Of a DNA stretch of 64,000 bases, positions 30,163-39,966 are shown in pieces. The notes below the pieces were generated by a model. That model saw nothing but the letters and a program-made list of their open reading frames with translations, ran no database searches and was not told the origin of the DNA. The stretch is from positions 1 to 64,000 of the forward strand of contig WGNQ01000011.1 in the NCBI GenBank assembly GCA_016124455.1, in the 5' to 3' direction. Numbering within the stretch: the stretch's first letter is position 1; every line of letters begins with the position of its first letter. The stretch is from Sideroxydans sp. (GTDB lineage Bacteria > Pseudomonadota > Gammaproteobacteria > Burkholderiales > Gallionellaceae). The position numbers and the translations under genes were made by a program.

Positions 30163-30885
30163 ATGCCGCATACCCTGTTCATCTCCGACCTGCATCTCAG
30201 CGCAGAGCTACCGCGCGCCACCGAACTGTTCCTGGGCTTTGTGCAGCACGCCGCACCGGAAGCCGACGCGCTGTATATCCTTGGCGACCTGTTCGAATAC
30301 TGGGCAGGCGACGATGACCTGGATGAACCACTCCACCAGACGGTAACCGGTGCGTTGCAGAAACTCGCCCGCGGCGGCACGCGCGTCTACCTGATGCACG
30401 GCAACCGCGACCTGCTGATGGACAAGGCACTGGAACAGGCCTGCGAAGCCTCGCTGCTACCCGATCCGGCATTGGTCGACCTGTACGGCAAACCGGTGCT
30501 GCTTACCCACGGCGACCTGCTGTGCACCGACGACCACGCCTACCAGGCCTACCGCAAGCAGGTGCACGACCCCGAGTTCCAGCAGCAATTCCTGGCGCAA
30601 CCGCTGGCACAACGCAAGGCTTTCATCATGCAGTTGCGCATGCGCAGCCAGGACGAAAAACAGAACAAGAGCAACGAGATCATGGATGTGAATCAGCAAG
30701 CCGTCGCCGACATGCTGCGCGCGCACCACTACCCGCAAATGATCCACGGCCACACCCATCGTCCCGGCCACCATCTGCATCAGGTGGATGGCCACACCTG
30801 CGAACGCTGGGTGCTGGGCGACTGGTACGACAGCGGCAATGCACTGCGCTGCGACGCACAAGGCTGCCGCGTACTGAAACTCTAG
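30163..30885 (+). CDS. lpxH: UDP-2,3-diacylglucosamine hydrolase
   Basis: Manganese-dependent calcineurin-like hydrolase of lipid A synthesis, yielding lipid X at the inner membrane. 240 aa from ATG 30163, which has AGAGGT upstream. Metal ligands: DLHLS, GDLFEYWAGDD, HGNRD, THGD, HGHTHRP. An in-frame ATG at 30121 lies inside the hairpin and has no ribosome site. Confidence 0.95.
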   Translation: MPHTLFISDLHLSAELPRATELFLGFVQHAAPEADALYILGDLFEYWAGDDDLDEPLHQTVTGALQKLARGGTRVYLMHGNRDLLMDKALEQACEASLLPDPALVDLYGKPVLLTHGDLLCTDDHAYQAYRKQVHDPEFQQQFLAQPLAQRKAFIMQLRMRSQDEKQNKSNEIMDVNQQAVADMLRAHHYPQMIHGHTHRPGHHLHQVDGHTCERWVLGDWYDSGNALRCDAQGCRVLKL

Positions 30886-30913
30886 CGTTCCCGCACAAAC
30901 ACCGCAGCGTGAA

Positions 30914-31636
30914 TTACGCGCCGGGCTTCCTGAACAGGTCGACGCGAATCGGCATCTGGAAATCCGCCCCATGCGGCGCCATGTGCCGCTCGAACTTCGT
31001 GCGTACCTCCTCGAACAGCCCGGCTGACAGCCTGTGGTCGGTATGCGTTACCTTGAGCACCTGCTCCTCGAACTGGCCGAAGCTGTCGAAATGCATCGGC
31101 TGCAGGAAGAATGCCTGCGCCTGCAATAGCAGCCGGGACGCCACGACCGCCCGCTGTTCGGCAGCAAAAGCGGCTTCGCGCACGAGCCGTTCGTCGTGGA
31201 AGAGCCTCAGGATTTCATTGAACGCCCCCGCGTATACCGGCTCCGAAATATAGGCTGCTCCGCCCGGTTTCAAGACGCGGCTGATCTCGGAAAACGCGCT
31301 GTCCATCAGCGCGACCGGCACATGATGCAGTGACTTGAACATCAGGACGATGTCATGACTCGCATCGGCCGCCGGAATTTTCTCCGCACCGCCATGCTCG
31401 AAGCTGACGTTCGGCAAATCCGGGATGGCCTTGTTCTTCGCGAGCTGGATTTCATCTACTTCCAGCGCAAGCACCGTGGCTGCTTGTGCGGCGACCACGC
31501 GGGTCTTCTCCGCCCTGCCACAGCCGAGCTCCAGCACGGCCGCCCCCGTCAGCTGCAGCAATTCGTCAAGTATCGCCCCCTCGTTTGCCACCCGCACGCC
31601 CCCCGGGTCCGCAATACGCATCTCGCTCACATCCAT
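30914..31636 (-). CDS. Class I SAM-dependent methyltransferase
   Basis: 240 aa, substrate unknown. Motif I is VLELGCGRAEKTR (residue ~36) and a later LKPGGAAYISEPVYAG fits motif post-I/III. No membrane segment. Opposite strand to lpxH and 28 bp from its end; the coiled-coil membrane protein lies 27 bp upstream on the same strand. Confidence 0.85.
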   Translation of the reverse strand: MDVSEMRIADPGGVRVANEGAILDELLQLTGAAVLELGCGRAEKTRVVAAQAATVLALEVDEIQLAKNKAIPDLPNVSFEHGGAEKIPAADASHDIVLMFKSLHHVPVALMDSAFSEISRVLKPGGAAYISEPVYAGAFNEILRLFHDERLVREAAFAAEQRAVVASRLLLQAQAFFLQPMHFDSFGQFEEQVLKVTHTDHRLSAGLFEEVRTKFERHMAPHGADFQMPIRVDLFRKPGA

Positions 31637-31663
31637 ACCGCTTCCCTGTTTGCCCAGACGGGC

Positions 31664-32251
31664 CTACTTGTTGAAGGCATCGATCGCTGCCTTGATCGCC
31701 TGCGCCTGCGGACTCAGCTTCTTTTCCACCTTTGCCGGTGCAGATGCTGCCGCGGCCGGTGCGGCCGTCACCGCAGAAACGGCGGATACCGCGGAGGCGG
31801 CGCTGACAGGTGGCATCAACTGCTCTTCCAGCGTGGGGCTGATTTTCAGCTTCACCTGCAACCGGGTCACGCTTGCTATGATTTTCTGCTCCTGCTCGCC
31901 CTGCTGCTTGCGCTCCGCCTCCTGTGCCGCCTTTTCCTGCGCCATGGCAGCGTTAAGCCTCGCCAGCTCGGCCCTGGCGGCAACCAGGCTGCTGTCCAGC
32001 GCTTTTATGCCCACGGCATCCCTCGCGAGCTGCGCCTGGCTGGAACGATTACCCACCACCGCGACCACGGCGACCGCCAGCGCGACTACCGCCACGACAG
32101 GCGCAAAACCGCGCGCAACATAAATAACGATGAGCTTCAGCACCGAACTTTTCGGTGCTGCCCCACCTTCATCCTCCTCGCCACCGGATTTTCTCCTGCG
32201 AACGGGGGGCGTGTTTTCCTCTTCTGCGTCGTCTTCCGGGCGCTTGCTCAT
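31664..32251 (-). CDS. Bitopic membrane protein with coiled coil, unknown function
   Basis: 195 aa. A charged cytoplasmic N-terminus rich in Glu/Arg is followed by one membrane helix (about 42-66, APVVAVVALAVAVVAVV), a coiled coil (about 75-125, rich in Ala/Glu/Gln) and an Ala/Pro/Val-rich tail. I do not recognise the family. Composition makes length and fold uncertain but the frame is the obvious coding one. Confidence 0.6.
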   Translation of the reverse strand: MSKRPEDDAEEENTPPVRRRKSGGEEDEGGAAPKSSVLKLIVIYVARGFAPVVAVVALAVAVVAVVGNRSSQAQLARDAVGIKALDSSLVAARAELARLNAAMAQEKAAQEAERKQQGEQEQKIIASVTRLQVKLKISPTLEEQLMPPVSAASAVSAVSAVTAAPAAAASAPAKVEKKLSPQAQAIKAAIDAFNK

Positions 32252-32370
32252 GCTGTCTCCTTGATCGAACCAAAATTCAATGTTGCACCAGACCGGCAGG
32301 CCGGAAATGTCCAGCCGCGATTTTCCAGTCTACCATTCCGGATTACGATTTTGCACCGATGCCGTGCCGG

Positions 32371-33015
32371 CTAGCGATGCAGGCACAGCTTCCTGCACGG
32401 CACACCGTCGCCCTCGGGATTCAGCGCCTTCACGCCACAAACCGTGAGATAGTAATGCGCCTCGTTGCAGGAACGCATCTGCGAGCAATGATGTTTGCTG
32501 CCGCAAGAGTAGTCGCCCGCCGCCAGCACCGGCGGCACATCCCGCTCATCGGTATGCTGTTTGCGCCATTGCCAGGGCGGCATGGGATTGGCCTGCCGCC
32601 ACAGCCCGCGCTTTGCCTGCTGCGCCGCGGCCTGCAACGCGATGTAATGACGGTCGCTGTGGAAATGTGAATACTCCCAGGCCAGGCCGCGCCGCACCAT
32701 TTCCTCGTTGACACTCATGCCATCCACTTCCAGCAACGCGACGGTACGGCCATATTTGTCCAGTGCCAGCGTATCCACCCGCACCTGCTGGTGCAGCACC
32801 ATCCGTACCAGCGCATCGCGCGAGGCCATGCCGTAATCCTGCGCCTTTTCCGGCGCATCGATGTCGGCAAGGCGGATCTTCAGCGGATGCTGGTTCCTGA
32901 CGACCAGCACCGTGTCGCCATCGAGCACTGCAACAACTTTGGCCAGAAACTGCTCTGCGCTGGCCGTGCCGCACAGCGACAGCAGCAACACCGGCACATA
33001 CAGCAGTTTACGCAA
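32371..33015 (-). CDS. Secreted thermonuclease-like protein with Cys-rich tail
   Basis: 214 aa with a signal peptide (LLYVPVLLLSLCGTASA). SNase fold from residue ~22: VVAVLDGDTVLVV, IRLADIDAPEKAQDYG and YGRTVALLEV carry metal-binding and catalytic residues. The last ~45 residues hold six cysteines and NPEGDGVPCRKLC, like a calcium-binding Excalibur-type end. Likely degrades extracellular or periplasmic DNA/RNA. Confidence 0.87.
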   Translation of the reverse strand: MRKLLYVPVLLLSLCGTASAEQFLAKVVAVLDGDTVLVVRNQHPLKIRLADIDAPEKAQDYGMASRDALVRMVLHQQVRVDTLALDKYGRTVALLEVDGMSVNEEMVRRGLAWEYSHFHSDRHYIALQAAAQQAKRGLWRQANPMPPWQWRKQHTDERDVPPVLAAGDYSCGSKHHCSQMRSCNEAHYYLTVCGVKALNPEGDGVPCRKLCLHR

Positions 33016-33019
33016 AGGC

Positions 33020-33547
33020 TCAGCTCAGGAAGCTTTTGACCAGCGCCAGGCACAGCAGGGTGTAGCCGGCCGCCAGCATATCGTCAAACATCACGCCGAG
33101 CCCGCCATGCCAGTGGATATCGAAATAACGGATGGGCGGCGGTTTCACGATGTCGAAGAAACGGAACAGCGAGAATGCGAGCAGGTTCCAGAAAATGCCG
33201 GACGGTGTGCTGAACGAACCGGCAAACGGCGTGAAGAACAGTACCAGCAGGAAAGCCACGATCTCATCCCATACGATGCCGCCGAAATCCGACTCGCCGA
33301 GCGCGCGCCCGGTCTTGTCGCATACCATCACGCCGATGGCGAACGCCCATACCAGCATGATGAGGTAGGCACGGGAGTCCAGGTACGGCGTCATCAGCCA
33401 GTACAGCGGAAAGGCCACCAGCGTGCCTGCCGTACCGGGCGAGCGCGGGAACAGCCCGCTGCCGAAACCGAACGAAAAGAAATGTGCAGGATGGCTGAGG
33501 ATGAAGCGCCATGAAGGCCGCACATTCAACTCATGTGAAGTGGTCAT
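33020..33547 (-). CDS. pgpA: Phosphatidylglycerophosphatase A
   Basis: Inner-membrane phosphatase of phosphatidylglycerol synthesis, 175 aa. From ATG 33547 the protein reads MTTSHELNVRPSWRF; conserved GFGSGLFPRSPGTAGTL and VWDEI...FDIVKP...FDDMLAG-type motifs are clear, with about four membrane helices. A longer open frame extends into thiL. Overlaps thiL by 17 bp in the nusB-thiL-pgpA operon. Confidence 0.93.
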   Translation of the reverse strand: MTTSHELNVRPSWRFILSHPAHFFSFGFGSGLFPRSPGTAGTLVAFPLYWLMTPYLDSRAYLIMLVWAFAIGVMVCDKTGRALGESDFGGIVWDEIVAFLLVLFFTPFAGSFSTPSGIFWNLLAFSLFRFFDIVKPPPIRYFDIHWHGGLGVMFDDMLAAGYTLLCLALVKSFLS

Positions 33548-34484
33548 AACCCGATTCCCTGATATTAATGATGCTGCCGTCTTCTGAATGTACGGTACAG
33601 CGATTGCCTGACACGATAGTGCCGATACGCGCCAGCGGCAAGCCCAGCTTGTGTGACAGTTGTTGCAGTTCGTCGCGATGCGTTGCCGGCGCAGTAAAAC
33701 ACAGCTCGTAATCGTCACCCCCGGCGAGCACGCAACGCCTGCCCTCCGGTTGCACCAGCTGCGCGCGCACTGCGGCCGATACCGGCAGCGCGGCCAGGCT
33801 CAGTTCGGCACCGACTGCCGAGCTTTCCAGAATGTGCCCAAGGTCTGCCAGCAGGCCGTCCGACACGTCGATCGCACTGCTGGCGATGCCACGCAATGCC
33901 ACGCCCAGCACAACGCGCGGCTGTGGCTGGTGCAGCGCGGGCATGCAGGAGGCGAAGTCGGCGGCAGGCAATGCGACCCTGCCCTGCAGATGCGCCAGCG
34001 CCAGCGCTGCATCGCCCAGCGTGCCCGACACCCAGATGTCCTCGCCGGCCTGCGCGCCGCTGCGCCGCAGTGCCGCACGCTGCGGCACCTCGCCCATGAT
34101 GGTGACGCACAGATTGAGCGGCCCGCGCGTAGTGTCGCCGCCGACCAGCTCCACGCCGTGCCGTTCCGCCAGCGCGAAAAAACCTGCACTGAATTTCTGC
34201 AGCCAGCCCTCATCCGCCTGTGGCAGCGACAAGGCCAGCGTTGCCCAGCGCGGTGTGGCGCCCATCGCCGCCATGTCGGAAAGATTGACCGCCAGTGTCT
34301 TGTGCCCGAGCAGGTACGGGTCGGCATCCGGCAGGAAATGCGTACCGCTCACCAGCATGTCGCTGGATACCGCGAGTGTCATGCCGGGCGCGACGCGTAA
34401 CAGTGCGGCATCGTCCCCCACACCGAGTTCGGCGCCGGGCGTGGCATGGGTGAAATAACGCTTGATCAGATCAAATTCCGACAT
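33531..34484 (-). CDS. thiL: Thiamine-monophosphate kinase
   Basis: Phosphorylates thiamine monophosphate to thiamine diphosphate. 317 aa from ATG 34484 (MSEFDLIKRYF). Family landmarks VGDDAALL, VNLSDMAAMGA, GGDTTRG and SAIDVSDGLLADL are present. Downstream of nusB and overlapping pgpA. ATG 34496 would add four residues. Confidence 0.95.
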   Translation of the reverse strand: MSEFDLIKRYFTHATPGAELGVGDDAALLRVAPGMTLAVSSDMLVSGTHFLPDADPYLLGHKTLAVNLSDMAAMGATPRWATLALSLPQADEGWLQKFSAGFFALAERHGVELVGGDTTRGPLNLCVTIMGEVPQRAALRRSGAQAGEDIWVSGTLGDAALALAHLQGRVALPAADFASCMPALHQPQPRVVLGVALRGIASSAIDVSDGLLADLGHILESSAVGAELSLAALPVSAAVRAQLVQPEGRRCVLAGGDDYELCFTAPATHRDELQQLSHKLGLPLARIGTIVSGNRCTVHSEDGSIINIRESGYDHFT

Positions 34485-34510
34485 GCCTCGCTCCATGCGG
34501 AATGGAATGG

Positions 34511-34963
34511 CTACTTGGCGGCGACTTCGACCGCACGCACCTGTGCGGCGAGCTTGTCCAGCACACCGTTGACGAACTTGTGGCCGTCGGTACCGCCGAA
34601 GGTCTTGGTCAGCTCCACCGCCTCGTTGATGATCACGCGGTAGGGAATCTCGGGATGCTGCAGCAACTCGTAGGCGGCCAGCAGCAGCACGGAAAATTCC
34701 ACCGGGCTCAGCTCGTCCAGCGGACGATCGAGGTGCGGCGTGACTGCGGCTTGCAGGTCGTCATGCCGGGCCAGCACGCCGCGCAGCAGTGCACTGAAAA
34801 ATTTCGCGTCGTAGTTGCCGAGATTCTTTTCTTCGCGCATCTGCTTCTCGACCTGCGCCATGTCAGCACCGGTCAGCCGCCACTGGTAGATGCCCTGCAA
34901 CGCCAGCTCGCGCGAACGGCGGCGGGCACTCTTGGCAGGGGCTTTGGGGGTCTGTTGGTTCAC
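34511..34963 (-). CDS. nusB: Transcription antitermination factor NusB
   Basis: RNA-binding partner of NusE in rRNA antitermination. 150 aa. The start is GTG at 34963, overlapping the ribH stop as GTGA; the frame continues upstream only as a shadow of rib[32 protein letters not shown] and [11 protein letters not shown] are diagnostic. Order ribH-nusB-thiL is standard. Confidence 0.95.
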   Translation of the reverse strand: MNQQTPKAPAKSARRRSRELALQGIYQWRLTGADMAQVEKQMREEKNLGNYDAKFFSALLRGVLARHDDLQAAVTPHLDRPLDELSPVEFSVLLLAAYELLQHPEIPYRVIINEAVELTKTFGGTDGHKFVNGVLDKLAAQVRAVEVAAK

Positions 34964-35412
34964 GCGATTTCTTTCAGCAAATTGACCATCTCGATTGCCA
35001 CCTGCGCGGCTTCCGCACCCTTGACGCTCATGCGCACCTCGGCCTGTTCGTCGGTATCGGTGGTGAGGATGGCATTGGCAATCGGCACGCCGCAATGCAG
35101 CTGCACCTCGCCGACACCGCGCGCGGACTCGTTGGACACCACCTCGAAATGATAGGTATCGCCGCGGATCACCGCGCCCAGCGCGATCAGCGCGTCGTAC
35201 TTGCCGCTCTGCGCCATCGCCTGCAGGACCAGCGGAATCTCCAGCGCACCGGGTACCGTCGCCAGGGTAATATCGTCGTCCTGCACGCCCTGCTGTTCCA
35301 GTTGCGCGCGGCATGCGCCGAGCAGTCCCTCGCACACCACCTCATTGAAGCGGCTCTGCACGATGCCGATGCGCAATCCGCTGCCGTTCAGGTTTTTCTC
35401 GATTTCTTTCAT
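34960..35412 (-). CDS. ribH: 6,7-dimethyl-8-ribityllumazine synthase
   Basis: Condenses the ribitylamino pyrimidine with dihydroxybutanone phosphate in riboflavin synthesis. 150 aa. [38 protein letters not shown] and the active-site region are present. Start ATG 35412 overlaps the end of ribBX by 4 bp. Confidence 0.96.
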   Translation of the reverse strand: MKEIEKNLNGSGLRIGIVQSRFNEVVCEGLLGACRAQLEQQGVQDDDITLATVPGALEIPLVLQAMAQSGKYDALIALGAVIRGDTYHFEVVSNESARGVGEVQLHCGVPIANAILTTDTDEQAEVRMSVKGAEAAQVAIEMVNLLKEIA

Positions 35413-36518
35413 TGCTGTTCCTTGTTGGTTGCGCAGCAGTAACCCACCACTTCAAGGCCGAAACCGGCCATACTGGGCAGCTTGCGCGGGGTCGCGATCA
35501 GGCACATCTTGCCGACGTTGAGGTCGCGCAGGATCTGTGCGCCGATACCATAGCTGCGTGGATCCCATTGCGAAGCATGATGCGCTTCCGGCATCGCCGC
35601 CGCGCGCGCCAGCAAATCCTGCGACATTTCGTTGTGGTGCATCATCACCAGCACGCCGGCAGGTGCCTGGCTGATGCGGGTCAGCGCATCGTGCACGCTG
35701 GTCGAATGCGGGTAATGCGTCTGTTCCAGGAAATCCAGCACCGACAGCGGCTCGTGCACGCGCACCAGCGTTTCGCTATCGGCGTTGATGCTGCCCTTCA
35801 CCAGCGCGAGGTGCGCCCGCTGCGTGGTCTTGTCGAGATAGGTCACCAGTTCGAACTCGCCGTAGGCGGTCTGCACCTTGCGCTGCGCGACACGCTCGAC
35901 CAGCTTCTCGTGCCGGATGCGGTGCTCGATCAGGTCGCTGATTGCGCCGATTTTCAGGCCGTGCTGCCTGGAAAACTCGATCAGATCCGGCAGGCGCGCC
36001 ATCTCGCCATCTTCCTTGATGATCTCGCAGATCACCGCAGCCGGGGTGACGCCGGCCATCTGCGCCAGGTCGCAGCCCGCCTCGGTATGCCCGGCGCGCA
36101 CCAGCACGCCGCCGGAGCGCGCCATGATCGGGAAAATGTGGCCGGGCTGCACGATGTCATTCGGCGTGGCATCCGCCTTCACCGCAGCCCGGATGGTAGT
36201 GGCGCGGTCGGAAGCGGAGATGCCGGTGGTCACGCCCTGTGCCGCCTCGATCGACACCGTGAAGTTGGTGCCGAGCGGACTCTTGTTCTCGCGCGCCATG
36301 TGCGACAGGCCAAGCTGGCGGCAGCGCTCCTCGGTCAGCGTCAGGCAGACCAGGCCGCGCGCGTGGCGGATCATGAAATTGATGGCTTCCGGCGTCACGA
36401 AATCGGCGGCCATCACCAGGTCGCCCTCGTTCTCGCGGTCCTCTTCGTCCACCAGCACCACCATGCGCCCGGCGCGCAGTTCGGCAATGATGTCCTGTAT
36501 CGGTGCAATATCTGTCAT
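35409..36518 (-). CDS. ribBA: Dihydroxybutanone phosphate synthase with degenerate GTP cyclohydrolase II half (RibBX type)
   Basis: 369 aa from ATG 36518; a TTG at 36542 could extend it by eight. The N-terminal RibB half is intact ([22 protein letters not shown]). The C-terminal half aligns with RibA but lacks the zinc cysteine cluster and the DCGxQL region; the ends [12 protein letters not shown] and [12 protein letters not shown] are kept. This matches the RibBX hybrids known from proteobacteria, whose X half is not an active GTP cyclohydrolase. A separate ribA should exist elsewhere. First gene of ribBX-ribH-nusB-thiL-pgpA. Confidence 0.9.
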   Translation of the reverse strand: MTDIAPIQDIIAELRAGRMVVLVDEEDRENEGDLVMAADFVTPEAINFMIRHARGLVCLTLTEERCRQLGLSHMARENKSPLGTNFTVSIEAAQGVTTGISASDRATTIRAAVKADATPNDIVQPGHIFPIMARSGGVLVRAGHTEAGCDLAQMAGVTPAAVICEIIKEDGEMARLPDLIEFSRQHGLKIGAISDLIEHRIRHEKLVERVAQRKVQTAYGEFELVTYLDKTTQRAHLALVKGSINADSETLVRVHEPLSVLDFLEQTHYPHSTSVHDALTRISQAPAGVLVMMHHNEMSQDLLARAAAMPEAHHASQWDPRSYGIGAQILRDLNVGKMCLIATPRKLPSMAGFGLEVVGYCCATNKEQQ

Positions 36519-36668
36519 GTCGGTCAGTGTCTTTTTGGGCAAACCGCCCGTGAATGCGCGATTTTACCATCTGCCAGCAATCCTTTCGCGCGATTGAAAG
36601 AACAAGAACTTATAATACGCGCACCGGACACCCCGCAGCGGGTAAACACAGGGAAGCCGAAGCGCCAG

Positions 36669-39600
36669 ATGAAACAACTCAATCTCTCCGAATGGGCCAT
36701 CCGCAACCAGGCGATGGTGCTCTACCTGCTGCTCGCGCTGCTGCTGTCGGGCGCCTTTGCCTATACCCAGCTGCCGCAGAAGGAAGATCCCGACTTCACC
36801 TTCAAGGTCATGACCGTCAAGCTGCTGTGGCCGGGCGCCACCGCGCGCGAAATGGAACAGCAGGTCACCGACCGCATCGAGCGCACGCTGCAGGAAACCC
36901 CGTGGCTGGACAACGTGAGCAGTTACTCCAAGCCGGGTGAGGCGGAAATCTTCGTCACCCTGCAGGATGCAATGCCGCCGGCCGAACTCAACCATGCCTG
37001 GCAAACCGTGCGCAAGAAGCTGCTCGACATGCACGGCACGCTGCCCGAGAACGTGCAGGGACCGTTCATCAACGACGAGTTCGGTGACACTTTCGGCTCA
37101 ATCTACGCCTTTACCTCGAGCACGCTCAGCCCGGCCGAACTGGCGCATGAAGCATCACTTGCGCGGCAGGAACTGCTGGGCATCGCCGGCATCGGCAAGG
37201 TCGAACTGATCGGCGTGCAGCCGGAAAAAATCTACATCGAATTCTCCAGCAGCAAGTTCGCCGCGGACGGCATCGACCCGCTGCAGGTCGCCGCCATCCT
37301 CAAGGCGCAGAATGCGATGGAGCCGGCCGGCGAGATGGCCACGGCACAGGGCGTGGTGCGCATGCGCGTCAGCGGCGATTTCCATTCGCTGCAGAGCATC
37401 CGCGACATCGGCATCCCGGTGCATGGCCGCATACACCGCCTCGGCGACATCAGCCATGTCTATCGCGATTACCAGGAGCCGCCCCGCTTCAAGATGAAAT
37501 TCATGGGCCAGGATGCCGTCGGCCTTGCCATATCGATAGCACCGGGCGGCGACGTCACCCGCCTCGGCAGCAGCCTCGACAGCGCCATCCAGCGCATCCG
37601 TGCGCACCTGTCGCAAGGTGTGCAGATCCACCAGGTCGCCGACCAGCCGCAGGTGGTGAAACATTCCATCAACCAGTTCATGCATTCGCTGCTGGAAGCG
37701 CTGCTGATCGTGCTTGCGGTCGGCTTCCTGAGCCTGGGCTGGCGTGCCGGGCTGGTGGTGGCACTGTCCATCCCGGTGGTGATGGCCGGCACCTTCCTGC
37801 TCATGAAAGCGTTCGGCATCGACCTGCACCGCGTCTCCATCGGCGCGCTGATCATCGCCATCGGCCTGCTGGTGGACGATGCGATGATCGCCGTGGAAAT
37901 GATGAAGGTGAAACTCGAGCAAGGCTGGACCCGCGCACAGGCCACCACCTTCGCCTACAAGAGCACCGCCTTCCCGATGCTCACCGGCACGCTGATCACC
38001 GCCGCCGCTTTCCTGCCGGTCGGCCTTGCCAAATCCTCCGCCGGCGAATACACCTTCGCCATCTGCGCGGTGGTCACCATCGCGCTGCTGGTATCGTGGT
38101 TCGTCGCGGTGATCTTCACGCCGTTCATCGGCTACCGCCTGCTCAACGAGCACACCGGCCACCATGAACGGCTGTACCGCAACGTCTTCTACAAACTGTT
38201 CCGCAAGCTGGTGATAGCCTGCCTCGCCTGGCGCAAGACCGTCATCCTGGTTACGGTCGCGCTGTTCGCGCTCGCCGTCGCCGGTTTCGACAAGGTGGAA
38301 CAGCAGTTCTTCCCGCCCTCCGAGCGCCCCGAACTGCTGATGGATATCTGGCTGCCCGAAGGCGCACCGTTCTCCGCCACCGAGGCCGCCGCCGCAGAAA
38401 TCGGGAAACAGCTCAAGCAGGACAAGGATGTGGCGCAGTACACCAGCTACATCGGCGGCAGTTCGCCGCGCTTCTACCTGCCGCTCGACCTGCAGTTGCC
38501 CGCCACCAACTACGCGCAACTGGTGATCACCGCGCGCAACCTCAAGGCGCGCGAAGCCGTGCTCAAGCGCATCCGCAAAACCATGGACACCGAGTTCCCC
38601 GATTCCGGCATGCGCATCTCGCGCCTGGAAAACGGCCCGCCGGTCGGCTACCCGATCCAGTTCCGCATCACCGGCGACGATCCCGACAAAATCAGACAGA
38701 TTGCCGATGACGTGCTCAAGGTGGTCAGGCAGAACAAATACACCAAGAACGTCACCCAGGATTCGGACGAACCGGTCCAGGCGCTGGACATCGACGTGAA
38801 CCAGGAAAAGGCGCGCGCGCTGGGCATCTCTTCGCAGAGCCTGTCGCGCTATCTGCAGATGCTGCTGTCCGGCCTCACCGTCAGCCACTACCGCGAAGGC
38901 GACCAGCAGATCGACATGGTGATGCGCGCCAGCGAAGCCGACCGCCACAACCAGGCATTCTTCAGCCACGCCCGCATCCATACCGACAGCGGCCAGTTCG
39001 TACCGTTGCCGGCCATCGCCAGCATCAAGCAGGGCACCGAAGAAGGCATCATCTGGCGCATGAACCGCCAGCCCGTGGTCACCGTGCGCGCCGACATCCC
39101 GGACGAAGTGCAGGCGCCAGACGTGAGTGCCGCCATCGACAAGAATCTCGCCGGCATCCGCGCCATGCTGCCCAAGGGCTACCAGATCGAAGCGGGCGGC
39201 GCGATGGAAGAAAGCGACAAGTCCACCGACTCCATCATCGCCGTGCTGCCGCTCACCGGTTTCATCGTGCTCACCCTGCTCATGCTGCAACTGCGCAGCT
39301 TCAACCTGGTGGCGCTGGTGCTGCTCACCGCCCCGCTCGGCATCATCGGCGTCACCGCCTCGCTGCTCGCTTTCAATGTCTCGTTCGGCTTCGTCGCCAT
39401 GCTCGGCATGATCTCGCTGGCCGGCATGATCATGCGCAACTCGGTGATCCTGGTCGACCAGATCGAACAGGACATGGCCATCGGCCTGTCGCGCTACGAC
39501 GCCATCATCGATTCCACCGTGCGCCGCGCAAGGCCGATTTTATTGACCGCCGCCGCCGCGATCCTCGCCATGATCCCGCTCACCACCAGCGTGTTCTGGG

Positions 39601-39707
39601 GCCCGATGGCCATCGTCATCATGGGCGGCCTGTTTGTCGCGACGCTGCTGACGCTGCTCTACCTGCCGGCACTGTATGCGACCTGGTTCGGGGTGAAGGC
39701 GGAATAA
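36669..39707 (+). CDS. RND family efflux transporter permease, orphan
   Basis: 1012 aa from ATG 36669; the frame stays open to 35412 only as antisense of ribBX. Twelve membrane helices in the RND pattern with two large periplasmic loops; LLVDDAMIAVEMM holds the proton-relay aspartate pair. It belongs to the AcrB-like branch without a nearby adaptor or outer-membrane factor. Divergent from ribBX (150-bp gap with a TATAAT at 36611-36616). Substrate unknown. Confidence 0.88.
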   Translation: MKQLNLSEWAIRNQAMVLYLLLALLLSGAFAYTQLPQKEDPDFTFKVMTVKLLWPGATAREMEQQVTDRIERTLQETPWLDNVSSYSKPGEAEIFVTLQDAMPPAELNHAWQTVRKKLLDMHGTLPENVQGPFINDEFGDTFGSIYAFTSSTLSPAELAHEASLARQELLGIAGIGKVELIGVQPEKIYIEFSSSKFAADGIDPLQVAAILKAQNAMEPAGEMATAQGVVRMRVSGDFHSLQSIRDIGIPVHGRIHRLGDISHVYRDYQEPPRFKMKFMGQDAVGLAISIAPGGDVTRLGSSLDSAIQRIRAHLSQGVQIHQVADQPQVVKHSINQFMHSLLEALLIVLAVGFLSLGWRAGLVVALSIPVVMAGTFLLMKAFGIDLHRVSIGALIIAIGLLVDDAMIAVEMMKVKLEQGWTRAQATTFAYKSTAFPMLTGTLITAAAFLPVGLAKSSAGEYTFAICAVVTIALLVSWFVAVIFTPFIGYRLLNEHTGHHERLYRNVFYKLFRKLVIACLAWRKTVILVTVALFALAVAGFDKVEQQFFPPSERPELLMDIWLPEGAPFSATEAAAAEIGKQLKQDKDVAQYTSYIGGSSPRFYLPLDLQLPATNYAQLVITARNLKAREAVLKRIRKTMDTEFPDSGMRISRLENGPPVGYPIQFRITGDDPDKIRQIADDVLKVVRQNKYTKNVTQDSDEPVQALDIDVNQEKARALGISSQSLSRYLQMLLSGLTVSHYREGDQQIDMVMRASEADRHNQAFFSHARIHTDSGQFVPLPAIASIKQGTEEGIIWRMNRQPVVTVRADIPDEVQAPDVSAAIDKNLAGIRAMLPKGYQIEAGGAMEESDKSTDSIIAVLPLTGFIVLTLLMLQLRSFNLVALVLLTAPLGIIGVTASLLAFNVSFGFVAMLGMISLAGMIMRNSVILVDQIEQDMAIGLSRYDAIIDSTVRRARPILLTAAAAILAMIPLTTSVFWGPMAIVIMGGLFVATLLTLLYLPALYATWFGVKAE

Positions 39708-39966
39708 TTATCTAGGCCTTTTGGCATATTGTAAGCACGGACTCCTGCTGTTAGTGTCGCCACCACCATATCTGCGTCCTGTTCGGCAAATTAATCTGTG
39801 GAAAAAAATATAGTTCTCTGGTAGCTTGAGGCCATGCTAAGAAATATTTAACTATTTCAATCAGGTGGTTAATTGCAACATAAGCCGTAGGTGAATCGCA
39901 CACTGTCCATATGCTTGGCGCATCTGTGCAGAAGCAGTATTTAAGCACCGCCCAGCCGGAGGCAAA

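Noticed and set aside
35412-36668. Long N-terminal extension of the RND permease frame
   Set aside because: The extension is antisense to ribBX and the conserved permease start MKQLNLSEWAIRNQ is at 36669.
36519-36668. FMN riboswitch before ribBX
   Set aside because: The 150-bp gap lacks the conserved RFN-element sequences; also absent before ribE and ribD.
37155-39290. 711-codon minus-strand open frame
   Set aside because: Antisense of the RND permease at 36669-39707; composition is typical of a high-GC shadow frame.
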